Under the pieces are notes generated by a model. That model saw only the letters and a list, made by a program, of their open reading frames with translations, had not been told where the DNA came from and did no database searches. From the NCBI GenBank assembly GCA_047614125.1, contig JBLHHI010000004.1, forward strand, positions 1 to 55,173: a DNA stretch of 55,173 nucleotides. The letters are read 5' to 3'. Shown piece after piece: positions 33,600-42,897 of this stretch; position 1 is the first letter of the stretch; each line of letters starts with the position of its first letter. Source of the DNA: JBLHHI01 sp047614125. Lineage in GTDB: Bacteria > Bacteroidota > Bacteroidia > NS11-12g > UBA9320. A program made the translations under genes and the position numbers.

Positions 33600-33632
33600 A
33601 ACCTGAATTCAAACCATTGATCGAACTCAGAT
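33600..33632. repeat. Short remnant of the MITE-like element
   Basis: AACCTGAATTC at the left and TTGATCGAACTCAG at the right resemble both termini with almost no interior. It lies 10 bases after the symporter stop. Confidence 0.5.
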
Positions 33633-33640
33633 AATAACCC

Positions 33641-33685
33641 AACATCCTCAACCACCCATCAAGGGCTCTGTTGAGGATGTTTTTA
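33641..33685 (+). terminator. Intrinsic terminator of the Na/Pi symporter gene
   Basis: A perfect 12-bp stem AACATCCTCAAC / GTTGAGGATGTT with a 17-base loop and a T run. Confidence 0.9.
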
Positions 33686-33693
33686 GTGTTGCG

Positions 33694-34074
33694 TTATCCT
33701 AAAAGTTCTTGCATATCCTCTTTCAAACAGCTTCTCCAAAACGGTCGAATGCAATTTTTCCAAAACTTTTTTCCAGCAATGGAAAGTTCTCGTACCGAGG
33801 TTTTTAGCTCCAACAAAATAAAGGCATTAACCGTTGGGTGAATGAAAAACGGCTTCATATTCCACCAGCCTGGATAATTATCTTTAATGTACACCCACGC
33901 ATCCATCCAGGTGTTAAATACAGGGAATTGAAGCTCGAGATAGTCATACAATTGCTCAGAGCTGTCAATCATATACACATATTCGCCTGTGGCATCCCGC
34001 AATCTTGAAACGGAAATTGAGTATTCGCTGGAGCCGGCTTCGAAGTAACGTTGTTTTACAATCTTGTCTTTCAT
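33694..34074 (-). CDS. Hypothetical protein, unrecognised
   Basis: 126 residues, soluble and aromatic-rich (YVYMIDSSEQLYDYLELQFP, WMDAWVYIKDNYPGWWNMKP, IRPFWRSCL). No signal or membrane segment. It is divergent from the WYL regulator with an 88-base gap, so the regulator may control it. No family assigned. Confidence 0.75.
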   Translation of the reverse strand: MKDKIVKQRYFEAGSSEYSISVSRLRDATGEYVYMIDSSEQLYDYLELQFPVFNTWMDAWVYIKDNYPGWWNMKPFFIHPTVNAFILLELKTSVRELSIAGKKFWKNCIRPFWRSCLKEDMQELLG

Positions 34075-34162
34075 AATGAATGTTTTAATTAATTTTGATT
34101 CAAACTAAGGTCTTCAAAATGCAGCCTATCTGCATTCTTAAATTTTCACTAAAAAATTTTTA

Positions 34163-35164
34163 ATGCCGTCCAACAAAGAAGCTCTTATTCGTTACCGCGC
34201 AATCAACCGTGCGTTAATCAATAATCGGATTGTTTCGAAAGAAAAGCTAATCAGTGAATGCACAAAAGCAATTGGGGTAGACGTGGCCTGGAGAACCATT
34301 GCAGCAGATATAAAGGCAATGCGCGATGACGAAACCTTGGGGTATTTTGCACCCATACAAAACATTAAGAACGAGGGATATAGATACACAGAAAAAGAGT
34401 ACTCCATCGATCACATTCCATTAAAAAACGAAGAAATTACGGCTATATCCTTTGCCGCTCGACTACTACAGAACTACAGCCATGTTGAAATATTTTCAAC
34501 CTTTTCCGGCGCTGTTGAAAAGCTGGGAAAACACGTTGATCTGCAGCTTAGGAACAACGACCACGCTAAGATTGGATCGTTCATTTCATTTGAAGAAAGT
34601 ACGGCCGATGGGGGCACGAAGTTTATTGATGAACTCTTGCAACACATTCGTCTTCAAACGGTTATAGTTATTGATTATTTTTCATTTTCAAGTCAATCGC
34701 AGAAGTCACACGTTTTTCATCCGTATTTTTTAAAGGAATATCGAAACCGATGGTACGTTGTTGGATATCATCAAGAGTACCAGGGTTTACGAACCTTGGC
34801 TTTAGAGCGAATTAAAAGCATCCAACCCGATTACCAGACACCATATAAGGCTTCCAATTTTGATTCGAACTCGTATTACAATAATGCACTTGGGGTTTCC
34901 ATTACATCAAACCATCCTGAACGAGTTATTTTGCTGGTAGATGAAACCCAGTGGCGATATCTACAATCTCAACCCATGCATCACAGCCAGCAATTGGTTG
35001 GCAATATAGATTCTTGGTATGAGCTGTCATTTATGTTGATCAGCAACTATGAATTGGTGAGCACCATTTTGGCAATGGGATCGGCGGTTCGCGTATTGGA
35101 GCCGCCAGCGCTCAAAGAACAAGTAGCGCTAGAAATTAAACGCATGTACAACAACGTTAAATGA
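34163..35164 (+). CDS. WYL-domain transcriptional regulator
   Basis: 333 residues. An N-terminal winged helix-turn-helix (IVSKEKLISECTKAIGVDVAWRTI, about 15-75) is followed by a WYL domain (about 140-235) with FHPYFLKEYRNRWYVVGYH and LALERIKSI, and a C-terminal WCX extension ending VRVLEPPALKEQVALEIKRM. WYL proteins are ligand- or nucleic-acid-sensing regulators, often of DNA-damage or defence genes. The target here is unknown; the divergent gene at 33694 is the nearest candidate. Confidence 0.9.
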   Translation: MPSNKEALIRYRAINRALINNRIVSKEKLISECTKAIGVDVAWRTIAADIKAMRDDETLGYFAPIQNIKNEGYRYTEKEYSIDHIPLKNEEITAISFAARLLQNYSHVEIFSTFSGAVEKLGKHVDLQLRNNDHAKIGSFISFEESTADGGTKFIDELLQHIRLQTVIVIDYFSFSSQSQKSHVFHPYFLKEYRNRWYVVGYHQEYQGLRTLALERIKSIQPDYQTPYKASNFDSNSYYNNALGVSITSNHPERVILLVDETQWRYLQSQPMHHSQQLVGNIDSWYELSFMLISNYELVSTILAMGSAVRVLEPPALKEQVALEIKRMYNNVK

Positions 35165-35239
35165 GGCCAATCAATTTAAATTGGTCAAATTTTTCTTAAC
35201 TTTGGATGCGCAAAAGTTCCACCTAATTTTGAACTGAAT

Positions 35240-36112
35240 ATGAAGGTAAAAGTATTTCCAATCATTCTGCTAATCTTTGTTTGGTTTGCCGCATCAAGTT
35301 ATTGGTATACCTGTAGGATTAAAAAAGCATGCACCTTCTCTCCAGCTACTGCTAAGGTTGGATCTTCGGAAATTCCGAATCCAATAGTGGATGTTAAGCA
35401 ACAAAACGGCCCCATACTTTTTTCGTGGAATGATCATCTTCCACAACTGAGTGATACGTTTATTACCTTCCGCAAGCAACAGCTGGCTCGTTTAGGATCA
35501 ACAGATACCCTGCTTGTGGTTGGCAGTTTCTTTGCAGCTGAGAAAAACGGATATGAATTGGGTTTCCAACGTGCGCAACATGTTAAAGCGTTAATTGCAG
35601 AAGTATTTGACCCGTCGAGGGTTAAGACCATCTCCCTTCCTGAAGGAAATAATGCCGTGGACTCTACCTTGCCATTTAGCGCAATCAACCTCAACATAAT
35701 TGTTGGAATGCCTCAAGAGAGCAAAGATTCCAAAAGAAATTCGAATGAGAGCTACATTGAAGAGTTAAGCGATAAAACCATCATCCATTTTCCCGCGAAT
35801 TCTACAAGAAGCATCATTTCTGAAGAGATTAATTCATTTTTAAATAAAGTGGTGGCGTCTTCGCTTTCTGCTAAGGAGTACAAAATTTACATAGAGGGCC
35901 ACACAGATGACTCTGGAGAAGAAATAGACAATTATAATTTTGGAAGAAGCCGAGCCTGGGTAATTAAAAAGCTGCTTTGGGATAAAGGTTTGGAGCCAGT
36001 TAAATTGATAACATCATCACAAGGTGAACTTTCTCCGGTAAAACCAAATGCCACTGAAGAAGGAAGAGCATACAACCGTAGGGTTGAAATACGAATGGAA
36101 CTCAATAAATAG
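35240..36112 (+). CDS. OmpA family protein
   Basis: 290 residues. N-terminal membrane segment VFPIILLIFVWFAASSYWYT (signal or anchor). The middle region (about 50-160) looks like a degenerate OmpA-like repeat (LFSWNDHLPQLSD..., GFQRAQHVKALIAEVF). The C-terminal OmpA domain (about 175-288) has IHFPANSTR, YKIYIEGHTDDSGEEIDNYNFG, RAWVIKKLLWDKG and AYNRRVEIRME, so it should bind peptidoglycan. It is followed 11 bases later by a membrane-anchored coiled-coil protein, a likely operon partner. Confidence 0.88.
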   Translation: MKVKVFPIILLIFVWFAASSYWYTCRIKKACTFSPATAKVGSSEIPNPIVDVKQQNGPILFSWNDHLPQLSDTFITFRKQQLARLGSTDTLLVVGSFFAAEKNGYELGFQRAQHVKALIAEVFDPSRVKTISLPEGNNAVDSTLPFSAINLNIIVGMPQESKDSKRNSNESYIEELSDKTIIHFPANSTRSIISEEINSFLNKVVASSLSAKEYKIYIEGHTDDSGEEIDNYNFGRSRAWVIKKLLWDKGLEPVKLITSSQGELSPVKPNATEEGRAYNRRVEIRMELNK

Positions 36113-36123
36113 CAACATAGAAT

Positions 36124-36870
36124 ATGATAATCTTAGATATTTTTACTCAATCCGTTGTTGAATCTCCTGGAGCACAGAGTTTTACAGAGCATTTATTGGA
36201 AATCTTAATAATGCTTTTAATTTCCTTTGCATTGGGCTATCTCTTGCGAATGGCAATAGGTGCAAAGCATAAAGCAAGAGCAATAGAGCTTGAAAGAGAG
36301 CTAAAAGCCTTGAAGGCTGAACGCAGGGGTTTTGATGACAACAGAATGACTGCTACCACCCTTGAAAGTAAGGTTATTTTACTTGAACAAAAGAACAACA
36401 TTTTAAAAGGTGAAATGGAGTCTTTAAGAACTGCTTCGAAACCAGATTTATCCGTTTATCAATTAAAAATTGATCGACTTGCGGCGGAAAACACAAAGCT
36501 CAAAGCCGACTTAGAAATATGTTTGAACGCTAAGCCGGCGGTTATGTCAAGTTCAAAAGCGTCTGCCGAACCCAAGGAAATAAAGCTAAACATTAAAACT
36601 TCCACCACGAGTTCGAGCGATGATTTGAAAAAAATAGAAGGAGTTGGCCCCAAAATAGAATCGATTCTAAATGGAATATCAATCCATACTTTTACAGAAC
36701 TGTCACAAGCGAATCCACAAAGGATTAAGGACGCATTAATTGCTCAGGGACCTCGGTATCAAATGCACGACCCAACTACTTGGCCAAGCCAGGCCGCACT
36801 TGCCGCCAGCGGCGATTGGACGGGATTAAAGGCAATTCAGGCAGAACTTAAGGGTGGTAGAAAATCGTAG
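36124..36870 (+). CDS. Membrane-anchored coiled-coil protein with C-terminal helix-hairpin-helix-type domain
   Basis: 248 residues. A transmembrane helix near 25-45 (LLEILIMLLISFALGYLLRM) is followed by a coiled coil (about 50-135) and a Ser/Lys linker. The C-terminal domain begins LKKIEGVGPKIESILNGISI and runs to ALAASGDWTGLKAIQAEL. The EGVGPKIE motif is of the type found in DUF4332-like or helix-hairpin-helix domains of Bacteroidota OmpA-linked proteins. Nucleic acid or protein binding is possible but unproven. It is in one operon with the OmpA gene. Confidence 0.8.
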   Translation: MIILDIFTQSVVESPGAQSFTEHLLEILIMLLISFALGYLLRMAIGAKHKARAIELERELKALKAERRGFDDNRMTATTLESKVILLEQKNNILKGEMESLRTASKPDLSVYQLKIDRLAAENTKLKADLEICLNAKPAVMSSSKASAEPKEIKLNIKTSTTSSSDDLKKIEGVGPKIESILNGISIHTFTELSQANPQRIKDALIAQGPRYQMHDPTTWPSQAALAASGDWTGLKAIQAELKGGRKS

Positions 36871-36880
36871 TAGTAGAGGA

Positions 36881-37702
36881 TTAATCTGATCCTAATCCGG
36901 GAATAATCTTTTTGACAAATATGGAATCGCTGCGCTCAACGAAAAACAGGTTGGTTTCTGAACGAATGTTTTTAGCGGAAGAAGAAAAATACAATGAATC
37001 CGTTTTGAGGTACTTAATATCGAAGCTTTTCAAATAGGGCCATTCGAAGTATAATATTTTACTTTTTCGAACTTGAAAATCAAGCGTTTTAGATAAAGGC
37101 ACCAGTTTATAATAGTTGCAGAATACATCAAAAATCGCCACGCCGTTGGATGGGTCAAAAACAAAAATATTCTTATCGTTATCAATCATTTTTGTTGGAT
37201 ACCATTGTGCGGATGTCCAAGAACCAAACGGCATGCTTTCAATGAGCACTTGGCCTTTCTTATCCATTTTCTTCAATCGCATAGTACCCGAATCAAAAAA
37301 CCAGATGCCGTTATCAAAAGAACGGCAAACCGCCGTAATTTCTCCGATGCTGTAATCAGATAGATTTATTTTTTGCTGAACACTAAGAAGATTGTCCATG
37401 ATCAACAGGATTTGCTGATCGCGATAAAAGGCATAAATCTCGAAGGGGTTGGAAACATCCAATTGGGTTAGTTTACCGTACAACTTAAAATTTACCCGTG
37501 CATTCAATTGACCGTTCAAATCGTACTTCTCGATCGAATTATCTGTCCTGCCAATAAAGAGATTGCCTAAGTTATCGGTGGTATAAATTGAACCAGTGTA
37601 AGGCAATGAGAAGGTTGTTTTGGTAGTAGTTTTCTGAAAACCAGTAAGTACAACCAACCCAAGTATGAGCAACGATTTTAAAAATAAGCTAGCTCGCAAC
37701 AT
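36881..37702 (-). CDS. Exported beta-propeller-like hypothetical protein
   Basis: 273 residues. The N-terminal signal LLILGLVVLTGF is followed by repeating short strands with turn motifs (IYTTDNLGNLFIGRTDNSIEKYDLNG, DKKGQVLIE, DPSNGVAIFD), as in six-bladed propeller proteins. Its start overlaps the end of the LpxH-like gene by 14 bases, so the two are translationally coupled. Function unknown. Confidence 0.75.
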   Translation of the reverse strand: MLRASLFLKSLLILGLVVLTGFQKTTTKTTFSLPYTGSIYTTDNLGNLFIGRTDNSIEKYDLNGQLNARVNFKLYGKLTQLDVSNPFEIYAFYRDQQILLIMDNLLSVQQKINLSDYSIGEITAVCRSFDNGIWFFDSGTMRLKKMDKKGQVLIESMPFGSWTSAQWYPTKMIDNDKNIFVFDPSNGVAIFDVFCNYYKLVPLSKTLDFQVRKSKILYFEWPYLKSFDIKYLKTDSLYFSSSAKNIRSETNLFFVERSDSIFVKKIIPGLGSD

Positions 37703-38453
37703 GCTTTTTTAGTTCAAGAGTTGTGCCATCAAAGACGGCATAGGTTTGATGATGCAACCACTCGCCTAGGTTGATGTACCTACTTTCCGAATTTATTTCA
37801 ACATCGAGCGGTAGATGACGATGGCCAAAAATGTAGAAATGAAAGGGTTGCGAAGAAACTTTTGCTCTGCAAAATTGAAGAAGCCACTCACTTTCCTCAT
37901 TATATATTTCATCAACTTTCCGATTGCCCAATCTACTTTTTGAAGACAAATAATTAGCAAAGCCGATTCCAATGCGTGACGGTAAAGCTTTGAACAGCAG
38001 GATGCAAAGGGGGTTTCGAAATATTTTTTTGATTAACTTGTAGCTGTTGTCTCCCGGCCCGAGACCATCGCCATGGTGCAGAAAAAAAGTAGTGGTACCA
38101 ACTTCTAAAATTAATTCATCGCTGATCACCGGTATGTTGAGCTCTTTCTCAAAATATCCAAACATCCACATATCATGATTCCCTTTAAAAGCAACAATCT
38201 TAATGCCCCGGTCGGTTAATTCTCCAAGCTTGCCCAACAAACGAACGTGCCCTTTTGGAACCGTGTATTTGTATTCGAACCAAAAATCAAACACGTCACC
38301 TAATAAAAAGATCACTTGTGCATCGTCCGAAACCTGATGCAACCATTGTACAATGATTCGTTCGCGAACTATGCTTTGGGCATGGTTTGGAATGCCCAGA
38401 TGAAAATCGGAAGCAAAGTAGATTTTTTTACCGTGCAGAAGATCAATTTTCAA
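37689..38453 (-). CDS. lpxH: UDP-2,3-diacylglucosamine diphosphatase, LpxH-type
   Basis: 254 residues. The calcineurin-like phosphoesterase metal-site motifs are all present in order: SDFHLG, LLGDVFDFWFEY, FKGNHDMW, LHHGDG and FGHRHLP. The enzyme hydrolyses UDP-2,3-diacylglucosamine to lipid X in lipid A synthesis at the inner membrane. Family membership is firm. The symbol rests on similarity of length and motifs and not on context, since other lpx genes are not adjacent. Confidence 0.88.
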   Translation of the reverse strand: MKIDLLHGKKIYFASDFHLGIPNHAQSIVRERIIVQWLHQVSDDAQVIFLLGDVFDFWFEYKYTVPKGHVRLLGKLGELTDRGIKIVAFKGNHDMWMFGYFEKELNIPVISDELILEVGTTTFFLHHGDGLGPGDNSYKLIKKIFRNPLCILLFKALPSRIGIGFANYLSSKSRLGNRKVDEIYNEESEWLLQFCRAKVSSQPFHFYIFGHRHLPLDVEINSESRYINLGEWLHHQTYAVFDGTTLELKKHVAS

Positions 38454-38464
38454 ATTCGGGATAA

Positions 38465-41400
38465 TTACAAATGAACAAGTTTAACGGTTTGAGTTGTATG
38501 GCCATCTCGGATAAATGCCACATACGTTCCCGGTTTGTTACCCTGTAAGTTAAGTTGGATCAACGATTCACTTTGTGAAGTTTGAGACATTACCTTTTTA
38601 CCCATCGCATCGTATACCTCTACCGTTACTTTTTGGTTGGAAAGATGGGTGCTTTCAAGGATAAACAAACCCTGGGAAGGATTGGGATAAACAGACCATG
38701 TTTTGCTGAGTAAAGGCTCCGTTTGAAGTGAGTACCCAACCGTAAAAAAGTATTCTATTCGCTTTCCAAAATCGGGGTTAAAGTTTTCGATAAAGCCAGC
38801 ACTTGGAGCGCTAAGTCGCAACAAACCACTCCCAACTTGAGGAATGAGCGGGTAATACAATCCAAAGCCATTTTCGGTTTCGCAGATTAAAGAATAACAA
38901 CCCGGATCCAAGTTTAAGGTTTCCTTATTCAACGCTCCGCTCTTACCATCTAACTTTTCATATACAACCTTCCCGTTTCGATCCTTTATCACCAAGGTAG
39001 CATCTTCTAAACTGTTGTTTCTATACCACAGATCAAAACTGGTAGGTGCTGTTTTGGGTACGTCAAAAGGAACGGACGCTCGATCATTCCCAGCGTATTC
39101 ATCTTTTTTACCGTTTACGGTTACCACTTCGGCAAAAAATTTCAACGGCCGAACTGAACTCACATAATCCCACATGGCGAAGGGCAGATCAATAACGGCA
39201 CTTTCTTCAGATTGAAGTTGTCCTGTCCAATAGAACTGAATAGGATTTCCACCAACAACGCCGTATTTCAACAACACACCAACCACTTCCTCGCTGCCCG
39301 TATTTCGTATTTTCACTTGAGGTTCTCCACAAGTTGGATTAAGCCTTCGGTAGAATTCCCAATTGTTGGGTCTAATTATGTCTAGAACCTCAACGTCATT
39401 GGCAAAGTTGTAGTGTCCGTATTGCATTAAGTGCATCGAAACCACGTAGTTGCCACCACCCTGGCCTAGGTTATCGGTTGGAACGGGTTCGATGTTGTAG
39501 TTGAGTTGCACGCTGTCTCCCGTAATTAATGGGGTAAGGTTGAAGTCGTAATCATCTACCGTTGCCCCAGGACACCAACCAGCTCTAGGTGGGGCCCAAT
39601 TGCCGCCTTGGTCAATCAATGGACTCATTGCGCACTTATCATCTTGCCATATTGACCAATCGAAGGCAGCCTTGCCGTTTACCTCAAGATAATGGGTTTT
39701 GTCTGCCCATTCGCAGCAATGATTTTTTCCTTCATCAGCATTGTGACCATGTCCGGTTATACGTGTTTTTAATTTAAACGTTTCTGCCCCTGGGTGGATG
39801 GCTAAGCTTTGATTCTGAAACGAAACATCTTCTGCAATGCTTTTAAAGTTCTTGTTTTCTCGGTTGATGTAATACGATATTTCCTTAACGTCTCTTGGAG
39901 GCGTTCCCTTTATAAATTCGAAACGGAGGTCGATCAACTCCTGTTGATTTCCAGAAGAAAGCGTTACCCGATCCGTTAATAAGTGGGCATAATCTGTAAC
40001 ATCATAAACCCACTTAAATCCGTTGGGTCCTAAATCAAAGTTGATTCCATACGGAGTAATATATCTTGCAATTTCTATGTTTTCTACTACTTCGAACTTG
40101 GTGTAATACGTGGTTAATGATTTGGTTATGGAATTGGTAGCTGCGATGTTCGTGGAATCGCGTTTTGTGCCATCGGGATTAAAGCTGTATACCAGACCAG
40201 ACTTCCAACCACCTGAAAATGAGGACACTATTGTAGGATTAGCTTGATCTTCAAACTTTGCTATAGACACCCTTGGTCGTTCAATAATCACAGAAATTAA
40301 GCTAGAGTCTACGTGATCTGTTTGATTAGCAATGGCGAAAATAGCCATAGGACGATCTCCAGAGGTTTTGTCAATCATCAAAGCATCTTTTTTAGTCCGC
40401 TTATTTAAGTAAAAATTTCCGTGTATGCTTGCTTTGATGGAAGGAGCGTGATTAGAAATTATTTCGGAGGCCTTACTTTGATCGTAGTTGTCGAAATCAA
40501 ACGAGAACACAAGGTTTGAAAAATCCGGATGACTGGGGTCAAGCTTTTTTGAAGAAAGAAGGGCTACGCTTGAAGCCGAAACCTCTGAATTAAAAACTAC
40601 GACTTGATCAATTTTGCCCTGGTATTGATAATTCGTTATACCCTTTCCTATTCTAAATTCTGTGATACCTGCCATGTTGCGAAACTTATCATTTCCTGAG
40701 TGCCACAAGGAGCCGTTAATGTACACCTTCATTGAGCCCGTCTTGGCATTCTTCACAAAGGCGTAGTGATTCCATTTATCTTTAAACTGGCTGTTAGAGG
40801 CAGCCTTATTAATACGATCATACGAACCCCCATCATTTCCGGCATCCCAATATATTTGACCATTGCTCCAGGGATGATGAATGTTTATAACCCGTTGACC
40901 ATCAACATTTTTTCCTTCAATTATGGAAGTGTTGGATGGGAGTGCTGCATCTCCTTTTGCCCAAAATGCAACGGTTATTACAGAGTCGATGGGTGCGCAA
41001 ACAGTTTGAGCGTCATTAATAGATATGAAGCCATCTTCTATGGGCTCGTAATACGCATCTTGAGTACCAGCTAAAACACCCGCATTTGGTGTTACGTCAG
41101 TTGCCAATGATGGAAATAAGCCCGCATTGGTGGGAGCAAGAAATTCGATTACAAGGTTAGAGGTACCGTCCCAAACGAAGGGCTCCAACAAAGAAAACTC
41201 GTGCTTTGTACCGCCCGTTCCTTGAATGTTCCCTTCAAACACTGTGTTGAAAGGAGTTTCAATAAAGCGATCCAAATTTGTAGTGACAGTTGCCGCAATT
41301 CCAATGTTAACGTTGTTGACGTTCATTGATCCAGGCTTAGATAAAAAAGTTAAAGAGGTAATAATGCCGGCCGATAAGCCGAGGGTGTTTAATTCTTGCG

Positions 41401-41884
41401 CAGTATATATGTATTGAACTCGGGTGTTATTAAAAACATCGTTACTCGAGCTTAATCCGGAACCAACGATCACAGAATCTTTTGAAGCTACAACATCTAC
41501 AACGCGGTGTTTCACATATCGATACAAAGTATCTGCGAGCGAGGTAATCACCCAACCATAATCATCCGGTTCCGAATCCCCCACTCTAAAATTACTATGC
41601 TGGCGCTCAGTACTGTCAATTTGACCCGTGCTATCGTGAACAGTGGAATAACTTAGATAGTCCCATTCGCCACAAGGAAATCCATCTTGAGTAGTTTGTG
41701 GATCGCACTTAAGGGTGTAGTGCATGTTTATTTTTTGCCAATTTTGCCCGCTTGCCGGGAATTGATAGGTGCCTTTCCGCTTTGTGATGTCATTAAAATT
41801 TAGTGTTTCCACCCAAACGGTATCCTGAGCGAATGCGCTGCTTGAAATAAAAAATAAGGTCAAATAAGTAAAAAGATATTTCAT
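38465..41884 (-). CDS. PNGase F-like T9SS protein with an inserted LamG domain
   Basis: 1139 residues. Signal peptide YLFTYLTLFFISSSAFAQ. The PNGase F-type pattern is split: CDPQTTQDGFPCGEWDYLSYS near 60-80, and the second beta-sandwich around 690-830 (TRITGHGHNADEGKNHCCEW, WPPRAGWCPGA-like GWCPGATVDDYD). Between them lies a LamG / concanavalin-like domain (about 295-470; ITVAFWAKGD, WNHYAFVKN, EFRIGKG, KIDQVVVFN). The last 80 residues are a T9SS type A sorting domain (WSVYPNPSQGLF, VEVYDAMGKKVMS). It is likely a secreted glycan-acting enzyme related to peptide-N-glycosidase F. Activity is inferred. Confidence 0.85.
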   Translation of the reverse strand: MKYLFTYLTLFFISSSAFAQDTVWVETLNFNDITKRKGTYQFPASGQNWQKINMHYTLKCDPQTTQDGFPCGEWDYLSYSTVHDSTGQIDSTERQHSNFRVGDSEPDDYGWVITSLADTLYRYVKHRVVDVVASKDSVIVGSGLSSSNDVFNNTRVQYIYTAQELNTLGLSAGIITSLTFLSKPGSMNVNNVNIGIAATVTTNLDRFIETPFNTVFEGNIQGTGGTKHEFSLLEPFVWDGTSNLVIEFLAPTNAGLFPSLATDVTPNAGVLAGTQDAYYEPIEDGFISINDAQTVCAPIDSVITVAFWAKGDAALPSNTSIIEGKNVDGQRVINIHHPWSNGQIYWDAGNDGGSYDRINKAASNSQFKDKWNHYAFVKNAKTGSMKVYINGSLWHSGNDKFRNMAGITEFRIGKGITNYQYQGKIDQVVVFNSEVSASSVALLSSKKLDPSHPDFSNLVFSFDFDNYDQSKASEIISNHAPSIKASIHGNFYLNKRTKKDALMIDKTSGDRPMAIFAIANQTDHVDSSLISVIIERPRVSIAKFEDQANPTIVSSFSGGWKSGLVYSFNPDGTKRDSTNIAATNSITKSLTTYYTKFEVVENIEIARYITPYGINFDLGPNGFKWVYDVTDYAHLLTDRVTLSSGNQQELIDLRFEFIKGTPPRDVKEISYYINRENKNFKSIAEDVSFQNQSLAIHPGAETFKLKTRITGHGHNADEGKNHCCEWADKTHYLEVNGKAAFDWSIWQDDKCAMSPLIDQGGNWAPPRAGWCPGATVDDYDFNLTPLITGDSVQLNYNIEPVPTDNLGQGGGNYVVSMHLMQYGHYNFANDVEVLDIIRPNNWEFYRRLNPTCGEPQVKIRNTGSEEVVGVLLKYGVVGGNPIQFYWTGQLQSEESAVIDLPFAMWDYVSSVRPLKFFAEVVTVNGKKDEYAGNDRASVPFDVPKTAPTSFDLWYRNNSLEDATLVIKDRNGKVVYEKLDGKSGALNKETLNLDPGCYSLICETENGFGLYYPLIPQVGSGLLRLSAPSAGFIENFNPDFGKRIEYFFTVGYSLQTEPLLSKTWSVYPNPSQGLFILESTHLSNQKVTVEVYDAMGKKVMSQTSQSESLIQLNLQGNKPGTYVAFIRDGHTTQTVKLVHL

Positions 41885-42010
41885 ACTTAGAAATCAGTAG
41901 GTGGGTATGTACATTAAATAAGTGCCAAATTTGGCGAAATAGTATTGCCTAAACAAGAATGCTCTGGTGTTTCTATGTAATTTGAGAGGAGGCCTTTTAG
42001 ATTCTACAAC

Positions 42011-42874
42011 TCATTCATATCCACCCAAATGGAACTCTCGGGATATGTTAAAGCCAAAATGAAGATCACCCTTACCCACTCGACCCGTAGTTTGGGTTAA
42101 AATAGCTTTTTCAAAAGTACCTCTTGCGTTGGTTACATGGAGCTGAAAAGTGTGCCAGCCGGTATTAATATCAATTCCTAACGACAAAGGGTTGCGATAA
42201 ATATTGGCAATCTGATCTGGAGCCAGCAAAAAGTAATCTAAGTTTAAAGTAATAGATGGAAGAATCTTTTGTCTCAAACCAATGCCCAAGGCAAGAACGT
42301 CGTGCTGATAATGCGTAGAATCAATCAAATTTCTATGCAGAAGGGTTGGTGCCAATTGAGCTGAAAATTTAGCATTAAACTTACGAGCAATTACGATTTG
42401 ATGCAGATACGATAGTCGAGATGTAAAGTAATTGGTTCGGTTTGGGGGTTGCTCCACGCCATTCATTGAAATCCCTGCAATGTATGCCAAACTAATGGGC
42501 ATATTGCCCGGGTCTTCAATCTGTCTTAAAAAACGATATTTAGCAAAACCATCAACGGTTTTTTCAAAGGTACTTCTGCCTATACCCACGTTCAAATTGT
42601 CTGTTAATCCATAATCAAAGCTCATGCGCATGGTTGCATTGTCGAGTCCCCAAAAGTTTTGATATCCACCCGAGAGTAAACCAAAACGATGGTTTATTCG
42701 GAAATCGAGCACTTTTTTAACAATCAATTCAGTTGTGTGGCAATTAACAATCCGACTGCTGTAAAAGGTATTTGTGGTATACATAACTTCTTTTTCAGGA
42801 AGAACATCGGATTGCGAAAAAGCAATCGAAGGAATCAAGGCTAGGAGAGTATAAAAAACGGATTGAAGCTGCAT
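42011..42874 (-). CDS. DUF5777-type outer-membrane beta-barrel protein
   Basis: 287 residues. Signal peptide SVFYTLLALIPSIAFSQ. Conserved early blocks are YSSRIVNCHTTELIVKKVLDFRINHRFG and DYGLTDNLNVGIGRSTFEKTVDGFAKY, then regular amphipathic strands. DUF5777 barrels commonly sit next to cytochrome-like lipoproteins in Bacteroidota, as here. It follows a mono-heme cytochrome gene by 23 bases. Function unknown, perhaps an export or electron-transfer partner. Confidence 0.82.
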   Translation of the reverse strand: MQLQSVFYTLLALIPSIAFSQSDVLPEKEVMYTTNTFYSSRIVNCHTTELIVKKVLDFRINHRFGLLSGGYQNFWGLDNATMRMSFDYGLTDNLNVGIGRSTFEKTVDGFAKYRFLRQIEDPGNMPISLAYIAGISMNGVEQPPNRTNYFTSRLSYLHQIVIARKFNAKFSAQLAPTLLHRNLIDSTHYQHDVLALGIGLRQKILPSITLNLDYFLLAPDQIANIYRNPLSLGIDINTGWHTFQLHVTNARGTFEKAILTQTTGRVGKGDLHFGFNISREFHLGGYE

Positions 42875-42897
42875 TTGACTGGGGTTTATGGTTGGAA

